From Janthinobacterium sp. Marseille (lineage in GTDB: Bacteria; Pseudomonadota; Gammaproteobacteria; Burkholderiales; Burkholderiaceae_D), in NCBI RefSeq assembly GCF_000013625.1, contig NC_009659.1, forward strand, positions 2,046,001 to 2,110,000: a stretch of 64,000 bases of DNA. Direction: 5' to 3'. Shown here piece by piece: positions 54,491 through 62,982 of the stretch; the first letter of the stretch is position 1; every line of letters begins with the position of its first letter. The translations under genes were made by a program, and so were the position numbers. The notes under the pieces are model-generated. The model made no database searches. It was given only the letters and a program-made list of their open reading frames with translations, and was not told the DNA's origin.

Positions 54491-55393
54491 TTAGCGAGCC
54501 GGCAGATTTTCATAGCGTAATGCATCGATCAGCGCGCTGAGCGCCGGTGTACGGCGTCGATCAGGAAAGTACAGATGGTAACCGTGGAAAGTCGGTGACC
54601 AGTCTTGCAGCATGCGTACGAGACGGCCATCGGCGATGTCTTGTTCAACCTGATGCTCGAAGCAATAGCCTATGCCTGCACCTTCCAGCACCGCAGCATA
54701 CGATAGCGTCCAGTCATTGAAGATCAAGGGACCATCTACCCTCACCTCTATCATGCGGCCGTTCCTGGTGAATTCCCACGCATACAGTCCACCCGCAGTC
54801 GCCAGGCGATAGTTCAGGCAGCGATGGTTTTTCAGGTCCTGTGGTGACAAGGGTAAACCACGGTTTGCCAGATAGGCCGGTGACGCAACGATGGCAACCT
54901 TGACGTCGGGTCCGATGCGTACCGAAATCATGTCTTGCTCGATCAACTCACCCAAACGCACCCCGGCGTCAAAACGATCGGCAACGATATTGGTCAGCCC
55001 GTCGTCATTGTTCACTTCCACCGTAATGTTTGGATATTGCTCGACGAAGCGGGCCAGCACCGGCTGGATCAGCCAGCGCGCCGCAATCTGATCGGTCGTG
55101 ATCCTGACCACTCCACGTGGTGTCTCGCTGAGGTCGCTCAGGCTGGCCAGTTCGGCCGTAATGCCATCGAGCGCCGGACGCAAGGTGCGCAACAGGCGTT
55201 CACCGGCTTCGGTAGTCGAGACGCTGCGCGTAGTGCGGGTCAGCAAGGGCAAACCTATGCGTTGCTCCAGCGCCTTGATCGCATGGCTCAATGCCGATTG
55301 CGACATACCGAGCCGGGCTGCGGCGCGGGTGAAATTCCCTTCCTCCGCGACCGTCGCAAAAGCAGCCAGGTCGCTTAAGTCATCTCTTTTCAT
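54491..55393 (-). CDS. LysR family regulator
   Basis: 300 residues. Winged helix: EEGNFTRAAARLGMSQSALSHAIKALEQRIG (about 17-47) with an effector domain of the CrgA type. Divergent from the zinc alcohol dehydrogenase at 55524; a TTGAT/ATCAA dyad lies in the shared region. Likely activator of that gene. Effector unknown. Confidence 0.9.
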   Translation of the reverse strand: MKRDDLSDLAAFATVAEEGNFTRAAARLGMSQSALSHAIKALEQRIGLPLLTRTTRSVSTTEAGERLLRTLRPALDGITAELASLSDLSETPRGVVRITTDQIAARWLIQPVLARFVEQYPNITVEVNNDDGLTNIVADRFDAGVRLGELIEQDMISVRIGPDVKVAIVASPAYLANRGLPLSPQDLKNHRCLNYRLATAGGLYAWEFTRNGRMIEVRVDGPLIFNDWTLSYAAVLEGAGIGYCFEHQVEQDIADGRLVRMLQDWSPTFHGYHLYFPDRRRTPALSALIDALRYENLPAR

Positions 55394-55424
55394 TTATGCA
55401 CCAATTTCATAAGAGCAATCGAAA

Positions 55425-55440
55425 TTGATAGTCTAATCAA
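55425..55440. promoter_or_regulatory. LysR-type dyad upstream of alcohol dehydrogenase
   Basis: TTGAT-AGTCTA-ATCAA is a dyad of T-N11-A type in the region shared by the LysR gene and the dehydrogenase. Confidence 0.5.
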
Positions 55441-55523
55441 ATAAAAGAATGCCTGCTATCTTTCATGCAATCCACTCAGGCGCGCGATTTTGCGCATTTT
55501 TTATAACGTTAAAAGGATTCAAT

Positions 55524-56570
55524 ATGGCCCACGCTCATGGTTATGCGGTTCACGATGCACAGTCCCCTTTGGTGCCGTTCCAGTTCGAACGTCGCGAACC
55601 AGGGCCACACGATGTCTGCGTCGATATTCTGTATTGCGGTATTTGCCATTCGGACCTGCACCAGGCGCGCAATGACTGGTCCAACTCCCTGTATCCGATG
55701 GTGCCCGGCCACGAAATCGTAGGCCGTGTTTCCGCCGTCGGTGCACATGTAAAAAAATTCAAGGTCGGCGACATTGCCGGTGTCGGTTGCATGGTGGATT
55801 CCTGCCGCCAGTGCGCTGCATGCAATGCTGACCTCGAACAATATTGCGCCGAAGGTGCGACCTGGACTTATAACGGTACCGAACGTGGCAGCGACCAACT
55901 GACCTTCGGCGGTTACTCCGATCATGTGGTTGTCGAAGAACGTTTTGTCGTGAAGGTGCCTGGCAACCTGGATATCAAAGCGGTTGCGCCTTTGCTGTGC
56001 GCCGGCATCACCACCTACTCACCGCTGCGTCACGTCAAGGTCGGGGCGGGACAGAAAGTCGGCGTGATTGGTCTCGGTGGCCTCGGCCATATGGGCGTGA
56101 AATTCGCGAAAGCGATGGGCGCGCATGTGGTGATGATCACCACCTCGCCGGACAAGGGCAAGGATGCGACCCGCCTGGGTGCGGATGAAATCCTGGTCTC
56201 GCGTGATCCGGCTGCGATGGCGCAACATGCCGGTAGCTTTGACTTCCTGCTCAACACCATCCCGGTCGGCCATGACGTCAATCCCTACCTCGGCTTGCTG
56301 AAACTGGATGGCAAAATGGGCATGGTCGGCGTCTTGACTGCGATTGATCCGATCATCGGCGGCAACCTGATTTTCGGACGTAAATCGATATTCGGTTCCG
56401 GCATAGGCGGCATGGCTGAAACGCAGGAGATGCTGGATTTCTGCGGCCAACACAATATCGTCAGCGATGTCGAAATGATCGCGATCAAGGATGTGAACCA
56501 TGCGTGGGAACGGATGGAAAAGAATGACGTTCGTTATCGTTTCGTGATCGATATGGCGACCTTGGGCTAA
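55524..56570 (+). CDS. Zinc-dependent alcohol dehydrogenase (YahK/CAD-like)
   Basis: 348 residues from ATG 55524 (AAAGGATTCA before it). Catalytic zinc ligands are Cys41, the His63-Glu64 pair and a later Cys; structural zinc Cys94, Cys97, Cys100 and Cys108 form the usual CxxCxxCx7C loop. The NAD(P) motif GLGGLGHMGVKFAKAMG is near 175. The enzyme family reduces aldehydes with NADPH (cinnamyl alcohol dehydrogenase, YahK). Probably induced via the divergent LysR regulator. Terminator follows. Confidence 0.92.
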   Translation: MAHAHGYAVHDAQSPLVPFQFERREPGPHDVCVDILYCGICHSDLHQARNDWSNSLYPMVPGHEIVGRVSAVGAHVKKFKVGDIAGVGCMVDSCRQCAACNADLEQYCAEGATWTYNGTERGSDQLTFGGYSDHVVVEERFVVKVPGNLDIKAVAPLLCAGITTYSPLRHVKVGAGQKVGVIGLGGLGHMGVKFAKAMGAHVVMITTSPDKGKDATRLGADEILVSRDPAAMAQHAGSFDFLLNTIPVGHDVNPYLGLLKLDGKMGMVGVLTAIDPIIGGNLIFGRKSIFGSGIGGMAETQEMLDFCGQHNIVSDVEMIAIKDVNHAWERMEKNDVRYRFVIDMATLG

Positions 56571-56605
56571 GCTGGCAGCAACAGTCAGCGAGCAATGCAG
56601 CAAAT

Positions 56606-56634
56606 GAAAAACCCGTCCTGGAGACGGGTTTTTC
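56606..56634. terminator. Intrinsic terminator, bidirectional
   Basis: Stem GAAAAACCCGTC / GACGGGTTTTTC with loop CTGGA lies between the dehydrogenase and the convergent hydrolase gene; A and T runs on both strands. Confidence 0.9.
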
Positions 56635-56647
56635 AATTAAGGAACAC

Positions 56648-57550
56648 TTATTGTTTACTCCTGGCGCGCCTCATATTCTGCACGATGGCATGGATGACCA
56701 TCGGGTAAACCTCTGGTGGCAAGTCATGTCCCATGCCCGGGATCAGCATCAATTCTGCATGCGGAATTGCGAGCGCGGTATCTTGACCACACGCAGGAAG
56801 AATCAAAGGATCATCCGTACCGTGTATCACCAGCGCCGGCTGTGAAATAGTTGCAAGCCGTGCGCGCCGGTCACCGGCTACCGCCATCGCACCAATCTGC
56901 CGACCGCCAGCTGCGGGATCATAAGCACGACTGACTTCTTCCAATACAAGAATGCAATGCATCTCTTCATCAAGCGGGTAAGCACTACCGGCGATACGGC
57001 CTGCGAATGCAAGCCTCTGCGACAAAAAACCGGCTTCGTCGATGAAGGGATCAGGCGCTGGACGCATCATGCTCGCCATTACATCAGGCGCGGCCTGCGG
57101 CAACTCAGGATTACCGGTGGACGACATGATTGATGTGAGCGACAGCACCCGCGCCGGATGTTCACTGGCCATAATTTGCGCAATCATGCCACCCATGGAG
57201 CGACCAACAACATGCGCACGTTCGATAGCAAGCGCATCGAGCAAAGCGATTGCATCGCCGGCCATGTCATACAAGGTATATGGCACATCCGGCCTGCGCC
57301 CGGCCATCAGTGCGGAAGCCAGTTCTTTAAAATCAAGCGTACCCGAGGCACTGAAGTGTGTTGAACATCCGGCATCACGATTATCGAAACGGATAACACG
57401 ATAAGCCTGCCCCGCAAGTTCTTCGCAGAACGGTGTGGTCCAGCGGATCATCTGTGTACCAAGCCCTGCAATCAATAAAATGACTTCATCCTGCTCGGCA
57501 CCAAAACTTTCATACGCCAGTTCGATGCCATTTGCTTTTACGAATTTCAT
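56648..57550 (-). CDS. Alpha/beta hydrolase (esterase/lipase-like)
   Basis: 300 residues, alpha/beta-hydrolase fold. Nucleophile elbow GRSMGGM at about 112-118, acid candidate in HGTDDPLI and catalytic His in PGMGHDLP near 280. Resembles proteins of the 3-oxoadipate enol-lactonase/aclacinomycin esterase group. No signal peptide. Third gene of the DUF2239-DUF1330 operon, seven bases downstream of the DUF1330-like gene. GAGGCCGC precedes the ATG. Confidence 0.88.
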   Translation of the reverse strand: MKFVKANGIELAYESFGAEQDEVILLIAGLGTQMIRWTTPFCEELAGQAYRVIRFDNRDAGCSTHFSASGTLDFKELASALMAGRRPDVPYTLYDMAGDAIALLDALAIERAHVVGRSMGGMIAQIMASEHPARVLSLTSIMSSTGNPELPQAAPDVMASMMRPAPDPFIDEAGFLSQRLAFAGRIAGSAYPLDEEMHCILVLEEVSRAYDPAAGGRQIGAMAVAGDRRARLATISQPALVIHGTDDPLILPACGQDTALAIPHAELMLIPGMGHDLPPEVYPMVIHAIVQNMRRARSKQ

Positions 57551-57557
57551 TGCGGCC

Positions 57558-57989
57558 TCATTCCCTGATCATGTCTTCGCTCATCGCTAGCAATCGCGAA
57601 TCTTCCAGCGCGGCAGTCCGATGCCCGAGCCCGCGACAATAATCCGCATGACTCGCAAAAGCGAGGAAAGATGCAACGCTGCTTTGCCGCACCAGCAACA
57701 CTTTGTCCCACACTTCATCTTCAGGACCGATCAGCATATGGCCACCGCTGCCAAGAAATAAAATCTCGCCGCCACTGTCGCGCAGATAAGGCAAGGTATG
57801 TGCGATATAGCGGTCGAACGCTTTTGCACCGCTGATAGGCGTGGTCGATGCAAGCTCGGGATGGGCAGAATAATCGGCGACATCACGAAAGCGCAGCAGA
57901 TTCAGCATCACGACACTGCCCGTCATCGCGCGCTTCACAAAGCGCGCTCCTGTGACTTGCGTCGGTTCCAGATAAGTTTTTGTTGGCAT
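57558..57989 (-). CDS. DUF1330-like protein
   Basis: 143 residues. The core SVVMLNLLRFRDVADYSAH and FDRYIAHTLPYLRDSGGEILFLGSGGHMLIGPEDEVWDKVLLVRQSS is of the dimeric alpha/beta barrel type of DUF1330. The catalytic role is unknown. It starts six bases after the DUF2239 stop and is followed after seven bases by the hydrolase, so all three are one operon. Confidence 0.75.
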   Translation of the reverse strand: MPTKTYLEPTQVTGARFVKRAMTGSVVMLNLLRFRDVADYSAHPELASTTPISGAKAFDRYIAHTLPYLRDSGGEILFLGSGGHMLIGPEDEVWDKVLLVRQSSVASFLAFASHADYCRGLGHRTAALEDSRLLAMSEDMIRE

Positions 57990-57995
57990 GATCTC

Positions 57996-58631
57996 TTAGC
58001 CTGCCTCATGAACGTCGGCAGCTGATAACAAACGCAGGACGTGCGCCTTGATGTCTTCCGGCCATTCCGCAATGCCCTGCTCCAGCTTTACGCTATCGTT
58101 TGCGAAAAGCGCGCGCGTCGCTTCTTCATAGCCGGGACGATCACCCGCGATTGCCAGCATGAATTGATAGGTGGCTTCTTGTGCTGCCTTCCTTTGTTGC
58201 GAACTATTGTTTCGCTTCGCTTCATCGACCAGTTTCCGCAATACGGCAGAAGCCCCTTCCGGCTGTTCGGCCAGCCACTCCCATTGCCGTGGCAATAAGG
58301 TGACTTCGCGGGCAACGACACCGAGTTTTGGTCGCCCCCGCCCGCGCGGTTCGGTGCTTTCTTCCTTCGCAGCTTCGGCTGCAGTGCGCGACCGGAAGCG
58401 ACCCGCCGGCGCAGGTGCCGGTTGCGATAACCGTGCGCTGATGTCCGCACTGGAGCCACGCAGGTCCAGGTCAATTACGCGGCCGCTCTTGTCGTCGAAT
58501 ACGAGGATGGTCTCGGCCGCACCACTGTCGGTCGCTGCCTTGACGGCAAGGGCAACCTCCAGCAAGGCACCGGACGCGAGGAGTCGCGTACCCTGGAAGG
58601 CGGTAGTTGGTTTGGCAAGAAGGTCGTGCAT
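57996..58631 (-). CDS. DUF2239 family protein, putative DNA-binding autoregulator
   Basis: 211 residues. The N-terminal part (about 1-70) is an unknown fold. The middle RGRGRPKLG (about 95-103) is an AT-hook-like, DNA-binding Gly-Arg-Pro motif, followed by VAREVTLLPRQWEWLAEQPEGASAVLRKLVDEAKR. This last segment has the beta-strand then two-helix pattern of ribbon-helix-helix repressors. The second half is helical. It is the first gene of a three-gene operon whose promoter carries a perfect palindrome. I infer that it represses its own operon; family function is unknown to me. Confidence 0.8.
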   Translation of the reverse strand: MHDLLAKPTTAFQGTRLLASGALLEVALAVKAATDSGAAETILVFDDKSGRVIDLDLRGSSADISARLSQPAPAPAGRFRSRTAAEAAKEESTEPRGRGRPKLGVVAREVTLLPRQWEWLAEQPEGASAVLRKLVDEAKRNNSSQQRKAAQEATYQFMLAIAGDRPGYEEATRALFANDSVKLEQGIAEWPEDIKAHVLRLLSAADVHEAG

Positions 58632-58660
58632 GGCTTACTCCATCATTATTCGATGGAGCA

Positions 58661-58706
58661 AATAATACCCGGATAAAAATAAAGAGTCAATAATACCCGG
58701 GTATTA
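58661..58706 (-). promoter_or_regulatory. Promoter and operator of the DUF2239 operon
   Basis: On the minus strand TTGACT (58685-58690) and TATTAT (58662-58667) are separated by 17 bases, a near-perfect sigma70 promoter. The -10 is part of a half operator CCGGGTATTAT, and just upstream of the -35 lies the perfect 16-base palindrome TAATACCCGGGTATTA (58691-58706). Transcription should begin about 25 bases before the DUF2239 ATG. The two related sites cover the promoter in a way that suggests repression by the operon's own product. Confidence 0.8.
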
Positions 58707-58748
58707 ATAAGAAGGAGGCATGCAAGGGACTATCTCTTACGTGTCCAC

Positions 58749-59300
58749 TCAAACCTTGAGCGCGCCACGGAAGCCCCGGACCGCATAGTAGGACGATGCA
58801 CCATTGTGATAAATGAAGATGTGGCCGTAGCGGAAATCGGCAAAGATGGCACCGCCCAGCTTCCGGATATCCGCCGGTGTTTTGATCCAGCTGGACGTCT
58901 TGGCATCGACGATGCCGAATTTCTGCAATTCCCGGTACTGCTCTTCGGATAAAAGCTCTATGCCCATCTCAGCCGCCATATCGATGGCGGTATTGTCGGG
59001 CAAATGTTCCTTCCTCGACTCCAGCGCTGCGCGGTCGTAGCAAACGCTGCGACGCCCTTTCGGGCTCTCGGCTGAACAATCAAAGAAAACGTAGCCGCTC
59101 TTGTCATGCGCAAGCACATCCGGTTCACCACCGGTGCGCTCCATCTCATTGAGCGACCACAGTTTTTCCGGATGCGCTTCCAGTTTTTCCTGTACGGCAT
59201 CCCACTTCAAACCAGGATGCCGCTTCATGTTTTTTTCGAACCTGGCCTTCAATGTGGCAAGCAGGTTTTCACGTTCATTTGCTGTCAGTTTTTTTGGCAT
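58749..59300 (-). CDS. DUF4256 family protein
   Basis: 183 residues from ATG 59300 (MPKKLTANERENLL), which follows GGAGGCGCATC. Typical DUF4256 segments: SLNEMERTGGEPDVLAHDKSGYVFFDCSAESPKGRRSVCYDR and FADFRYGHIFIYHNGASSYYAVRGFRG. No signal peptide or membrane segment. Family function unknown. It lies 45 bases downstream of the metallophosphoesterase gene on the same strand, so it may be the last gene of that operon. Confidence 0.85.
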   Translation of the reverse strand: MPKKLTANERENLLATLKARFEKNMKRHPGLKWDAVQEKLEAHPEKLWSLNEMERTGGEPDVLAHDKSGYVFFDCSAESPKGRRSVCYDRAALESRKEHLPDNTAIDMAAEMGIELLSEEQYRELQKFGIVDAKTSSWIKTPADIRKLGGAIFADFRYGHIFIYHNGASSYYAVRGFRGALKV

Positions 59301-59345
59301 GATGCGCCTCCGTCTCCGCTCTGTTCGTCGCAAATACTCAGCCGC

Positions 59346-60191
59346 TTATGATAAAGCGAAATGCGGGAATTCAGTACTGCCAAGGATGGAACGGTGCATG
59401 TCGATGCTGTCCTTCAACAGGAATTCATCCGCTTCATCGTTGTAATCCCAGCGCTCGACGATGCAACGCAGCGGTGCATCTGCACAACCGTAACGAATGA
59501 AATTGACCGAATTATTGGAATCGTGGCGTATGCGGCTGGATACGGCCGTCCCCGCCTGTACCGCCCATACACGGCGTGGCAAATCGGCAAGTTCCTCATG
59601 CAGCGCACAAGTAAATGGCCGGTGGATATGGCCACCAAGTATCAGGTCGGCGCCTGCTTCCGCCCATCTGCCGATCGCGCGCTGATGACCGCGCAGCAGG
59701 TGCTCTTCGTCGACCTCGTGCGTGACAAACACCGGCTGGTGCGTGACGACGATACGCAGCTGCTTGTCACCGGCCTGCTTCAAACCTTGCGCCACGCGTT
59801 CAATCTGTACATCTGAAACCTCGCCTTCGATGTGCCGGTAGCGTCGCGTAGTACGCACGGCAAGCACCAGTAAATCAGGGCTGTCATGAACCGGTTCAAG
59901 TTCGGGACCGAAGCTGCGGCAGTAACGCGTATAAGGCAGGAAGATGCGGGTCATTACATCGAACAGGGGAATGTCATGGTTGCCGGCAATGACGATGTGC
60001 GAAGGAATCGCCAGCCGCTCCACAAAGGCACGCGCCAGCTTGAACTCGACAGCGCGTGCGCGCTGCGTAATGTCACCTGACAGGATCAGCAGATTGGGGG
60101 CGTGTGCATGTGCCAACCGTTCCAGCGCCTTGACGACCGGCGCGCGCTCGGTACCGAAGTGAGGATCGGAGATATGCAAGACAGTCTTCAT
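59346..60191 (-). CDS. Metallophosphoesterase
   Basis: 281 residues, calcineurin-like phosphoesterase. Metal ligands: Asp9 and His11 (SDPHFG), Asp40 (LSGDIT), Asn71-His72 (GNHD), His in VVTHQP and the GGHIHRP end. It resembles Icc/CpdA-type or lipid phosphodiesterases; substrate unknown. Overlaps the lipid-kinase gene by four bases, so the two are coupled, and this suggests a role linked to phospholipid or nucleotide second messengers. Confidence 0.88.
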   Translation of the reverse strand: MKTVLHISDPHFGTERAPVVKALERLAHAHAPNLLILSGDITQRARAVEFKLARAFVERLAIPSHIVIAGNHDIPLFDVMTRIFLPYTRYCRSFGPELEPVHDSPDLLVLAVRTTRRYRHIEGEVSDVQIERVAQGLKQAGDKQLRIVVTHQPVFVTHEVDEEHLLRGHQRAIGRWAEAGADLILGGHIHRPFTCALHEELADLPRRVWAVQAGTAVSSRIRHDSNNSVNFIRYGCADAPLRCIVERWDYNDEADEFLLKDSIDMHRSILGSTEFPHFALS

Positions 60192-61165
60192 CCGGCATTA
60201 CCTCCCGCAACACTGCGGCTACGCTTGATCACAAGTAAAGGTTCCGGTGCCACGCGAAACTCAAGCGGTGTCTCCAGCCACATTATTTCCCCATCGGCAG
60301 CAAGCTTGATCTGCCGTCCCTGCTGTTTCCTGCCTGTACTTTTTTGCGCCTCTGCCGTTCCTGCATTCACAAGCTTGCTGCGTGTCGCAACGGTAAGGCT
60401 ACGGAAACTGAAACCGACGACATTCCCGGCATCGCCCAAACGCCCCAGTGCACCACATGCACCCAGCCACAGCATCGCCAGCTTGCCGACCGGACGCACG
60501 GCAATCGCGGCGAGCTGCCCCTGCACGACGGCTTCCGCCTGCGGCATCCCGACCTGCTCCAGTTGCAGGCGGTTGTTGCCGACGAATAAAGTCGTCGTGC
60601 GCATTGTGGTACGCGTGCCATCCTGCTCCAGCGTCAGGTGTAATTGCCGGTGGCGGCCAAACACCGTGGCGATCGCTGCCCAGATCGCCACCAGTCGGCT
60701 GCGGCCATACTTTTGCTTGAATGACTCACGGTCTTCCAGCAGTTCCGGATACAGACCCACGCTCGCATTGACCAGAAAAATATGCCCATTGACCTCGCCA
60801 ACCTGTACAGGTATCGGTTCACCGTGCAATAGGTCCTGCAGCGATTCCTCAATTTCTTCCGGAATGCCATGCGTGCGGCCAAAATAATTGAAAGTCCCTT
60901 GCGGCAGCGCACCGAAGATACAGCCACTACCGAGCACGATATTGGCAACTGCATTGATCGTCCCATCGCCACCGACGGCGACAACGACAGCCCCCTGCTC
61001 CTGCGCCGCATCAACAGCCTGCCGCACCGTTGCCTGGATCTGCGTCACATCTTCAATCACGAATATGCGGTATGGACGCCCCGCCGCCTGCATGGCTGTT
61101 TCTATCGTTTGCCGCGTATCGTCTTCGTCATGGCGACCGGAACCGCCGTTCATTACAAAGAACAA
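60188..61165 (-). CDS. Diacylglycerol/lipid kinase-like protein (YegS type)
   Basis: 325 residues from the TTG at 61165. The DAGK catalytic domain is shown by VVAVGGDGTINAVAN (about 63-77) and PQGTFNYFGRTHGIP. The family phosphorylates lipids with ATP (YegS, DgkB, BmrU). The start is doubtful: MFFVMNGGSG is the expected N-terminal beta strand, but the only upstream open codons before a TGA lack ATG or GTG; an ATT with GAGGCG before it is an unlikely alternative. It is the first gene of the coupled pair with the metallophosphoesterase. Confidence 0.85.
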   Translation of the reverse strand: MFFVMNGGSGRHDEDDTRQTIETAMQAAGRPYRIFVIEDVTQIQATVRQAVDAAQEQGAVVVAVGGDGTINAVANIVLGSGCIFGALPQGTFNYFGRTHGIPEEIEESLQDLLHGEPIPVQVGEVNGHIFLVNASVGLYPELLEDRESFKQKYGRSRLVAIWAAIATVFGRHRQLHLTLEQDGTRTTMRTTTLFVGNNRLQLEQVGMPQAEAVVQGQLAAIAVRPVGKLAMLWLGACGALGRLGDAGNVVGFSFRSLTVATRSKLVNAGTAEAQKSTGRKQQGRQIKLAADGEIMWLETPLEFRVAPEPLLVIKRSRSVAGGNAG

Positions 61166-61594
61166 CGGTGTCTGTGGAGAATAGCTGTGGGATGAATGAG
61201 AAATCGGATCGCCTCAAAATAGATAGAAGCATCACATCCTTGCAGCCAAGTCTGGCGGTCGTGATGCGTTCCTGTGGATTCAAGGAGAAACGTATCATTT
61301 CGCATCATTTGGCAATGTACGCTTGCGTACATAGAAGTATTGACAGGCCAAGCCAGTGCGCGGCCAGGACAGCATTCGATAGCGGCTTGCCATGTTGGAG
61401 ACTGAGTCGGATTGGTTCAGGAAATTCGCAATGTCAGCTTTCGAGCCAAAGCGGACACTGGTAAATCTAAGGTGTTAGCTCAGCGGCGACAGAAAATCGT
61501 CGCTGGAGCGTTAAGTTGGCCGTCATCTAGCTACGCCACGCCGATGAATGAGCCGACAGTATTGAAGACATGGCGCACCTTGCAACACACAGCC
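61166..61594. other. Gene-poor region
   Basis: No supportable gene on either strand. A plus-strand frame here contains the NVSFRAKADTGKSK segment that resembles repeat-derived translation seen in many proteobacterial intergenic sequences, so this may be a decayed repeat. The long plus frame through it is antisense to the small gene at 61595. Confidence 0.5.
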
Positions 61595-61807
61595 TCAAGG
61601 CTTCTTTGGCTCCGCCATTTTTACCGTGCGCCAGCGGAAGTTGTCGTTATCTGCCGGAATCCACTGCAGGCACCAGGGGTTGATGCATTCCTGCCCTTCT
61701 GTTCCCGGCGCAATCGCCAGGAAACTTTCCTCGTCGTAGTGCTGCACCTCGGACCTTTGCCAAGTCATGCAGAATTTGCAGCGAATTTCTCCAAAGCCCC
61801 TCTTCAT
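61595..61807 (-). CDS. Small Cys-rich hypothetical protein (70 residues)
   Basis: Starts at ATG 61807 (MKRGFGEIRCKFCMTWQR); a TTG four codons upstream is in frame. Two Cys pairs, CKFC near the N-terminus and a CINPWC further on, plus a His, suggest a zinc-binding fold. The remaining part is polar with Trp-rich segments (WCLQWIPADNDNFRW). Unknown family. Composition is slightly less GC-rich than the neighbours. Confidence 0.55.
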   Translation of the reverse strand: MKRGFGEIRCKFCMTWQRSEVQHYDEESFLAIAPGTEGQECINPWCLQWIPADNDNFRWRTVKMAEPKKP

Positions 61808-62082
61808 CGCGTCGTCCAACTGTTACTTATACCGACAAAACTGTCTGCTATGAACGGCAAATTGCCGATATGCACGCAAGTGCCATTTTCTTGGAAAGCT
61901 GCATGCTTATTCATTCTTGCCCAATTTTCATTCAAAAACATGGTGATAAAAATCCGTGAAAGAAGGCATTCCTTCAAGCCAAGCAATCTACTCTAATAAG
62001 GCTTCAATGAATTGTCTATTAATGTTCGCTTCTGGCCGATAGCTAACATCTCCAGACATGCACGAGCTAATGCTTCGCTTAC

Positions 62083-62691
62083 TCAGCTGCGACGTTGAAC
62101 AATGACCACTAAATGTTTTTGGGGAAGTTGGTCAAATTCGAGATGCCTAAGCACGCAACCGGCATCTTCAATAACTTTCAGGAAGCCATTTATTCCAAGG
62201 GTACTGTAATAGACTTCGGGTCCCATTGAGGAATCAACATGAAAGCCTTCGGTATCGAGACCACCGGCACTGAAAATGAAAACGCCGTCTTCTTTCAGCG
62301 CCGTCATGAGCTTCAGCATTAATGGGCGCTGTTTTTCAAGGTCGACATGCCAGATGCTGTCCCAAGCCGATATAAACCGATAGGAACGCGGCGGCTCCCA
62401 TTTACACACGTCATCATGATGTAGCACTACCGCTGGGTCAGCCTCGCCGGCTAATTCGACCATCCTTTGCGAGATATCGATGCCTTCAATTTTCAATCCT
62501 TGAGCGCGAAGCAGCCGGTTGAATCGGGTATTGCATCCGCATCCAACATTCAACGCCCATCCATCGACCCCGGGTTCAAGAAAATTTATGGCCCGCTTGT
62601 GCGACTCAATACCGTTATGCGGATTGAAGCTCCCGTCGAGCCAGCTATCCGCGATTTCGTCGTAGGCCAGTGCTATATCAACGTGTGTCAT
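62083..62691 (-). CDS. Class I SAM-dependent methyltransferase
   Basis: 202 residues. Motif I as LNVGCGCNTRFNRLL (about 47-61), with the unusual double Cys, and motif II-like GIDISQRMVELAGEADPAVVLHHDDV. Substrate unknown. The gene is less GC-rich than its neighbours, with open space on both sides, which hints at horizontal acquisition. It is divergent from the diguanylate cyclase gene at the right edge. Confidence 0.85.
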   Translation of the reverse strand: MTHVDIALAYDEIADSWLDGSFNPHNGIESHKRAINFLEPGVDGWALNVGCGCNTRFNRLLRAQGLKIEGIDISQRMVELAGEADPAVVLHHDDVCKWEPPRSYRFISAWDSIWHVDLEKQRPLMLKLMTALKEDGVFIFSAGGLDTEGFHVDSSMGPEVYYSTLGINGFLKVIEDAGCVLRHLEFDQLPQKHLVVIVQRRS

Positions 62692-62982
62692 TTTTAGTCA
62701 CGTATTTTCTATATTTAATAAACCAATTCTCGCATGTCGCCAATCAGCCGATGGGGGCGTCCGGTTTCGACCCTAAGCGGGCATTCAAAATAATTTAAGT
62801 GGCTGCTTCAGATTGCAAATTTATCACCCCCTCTTTAATATACCCACACTCCATCATCATGACCCTGCTTTTGACCGCTTGCAGATACTCCAGCTGTCAC
62901 ACACGATGACATGCTTCCCGACTAATTATGAAGGCTGTTCAAGGCGCTGCGTTTCAGGCGCTTGTTTTTGAAAGTACAGTTA

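Noticed and set aside
61412..61996. 194-codon plus-strand frame
   Set aside because: Overlaps the small Cys-rich gene on the other strand and begins in a repeat-like segment (FRAKADTGKSK); no family recognised.
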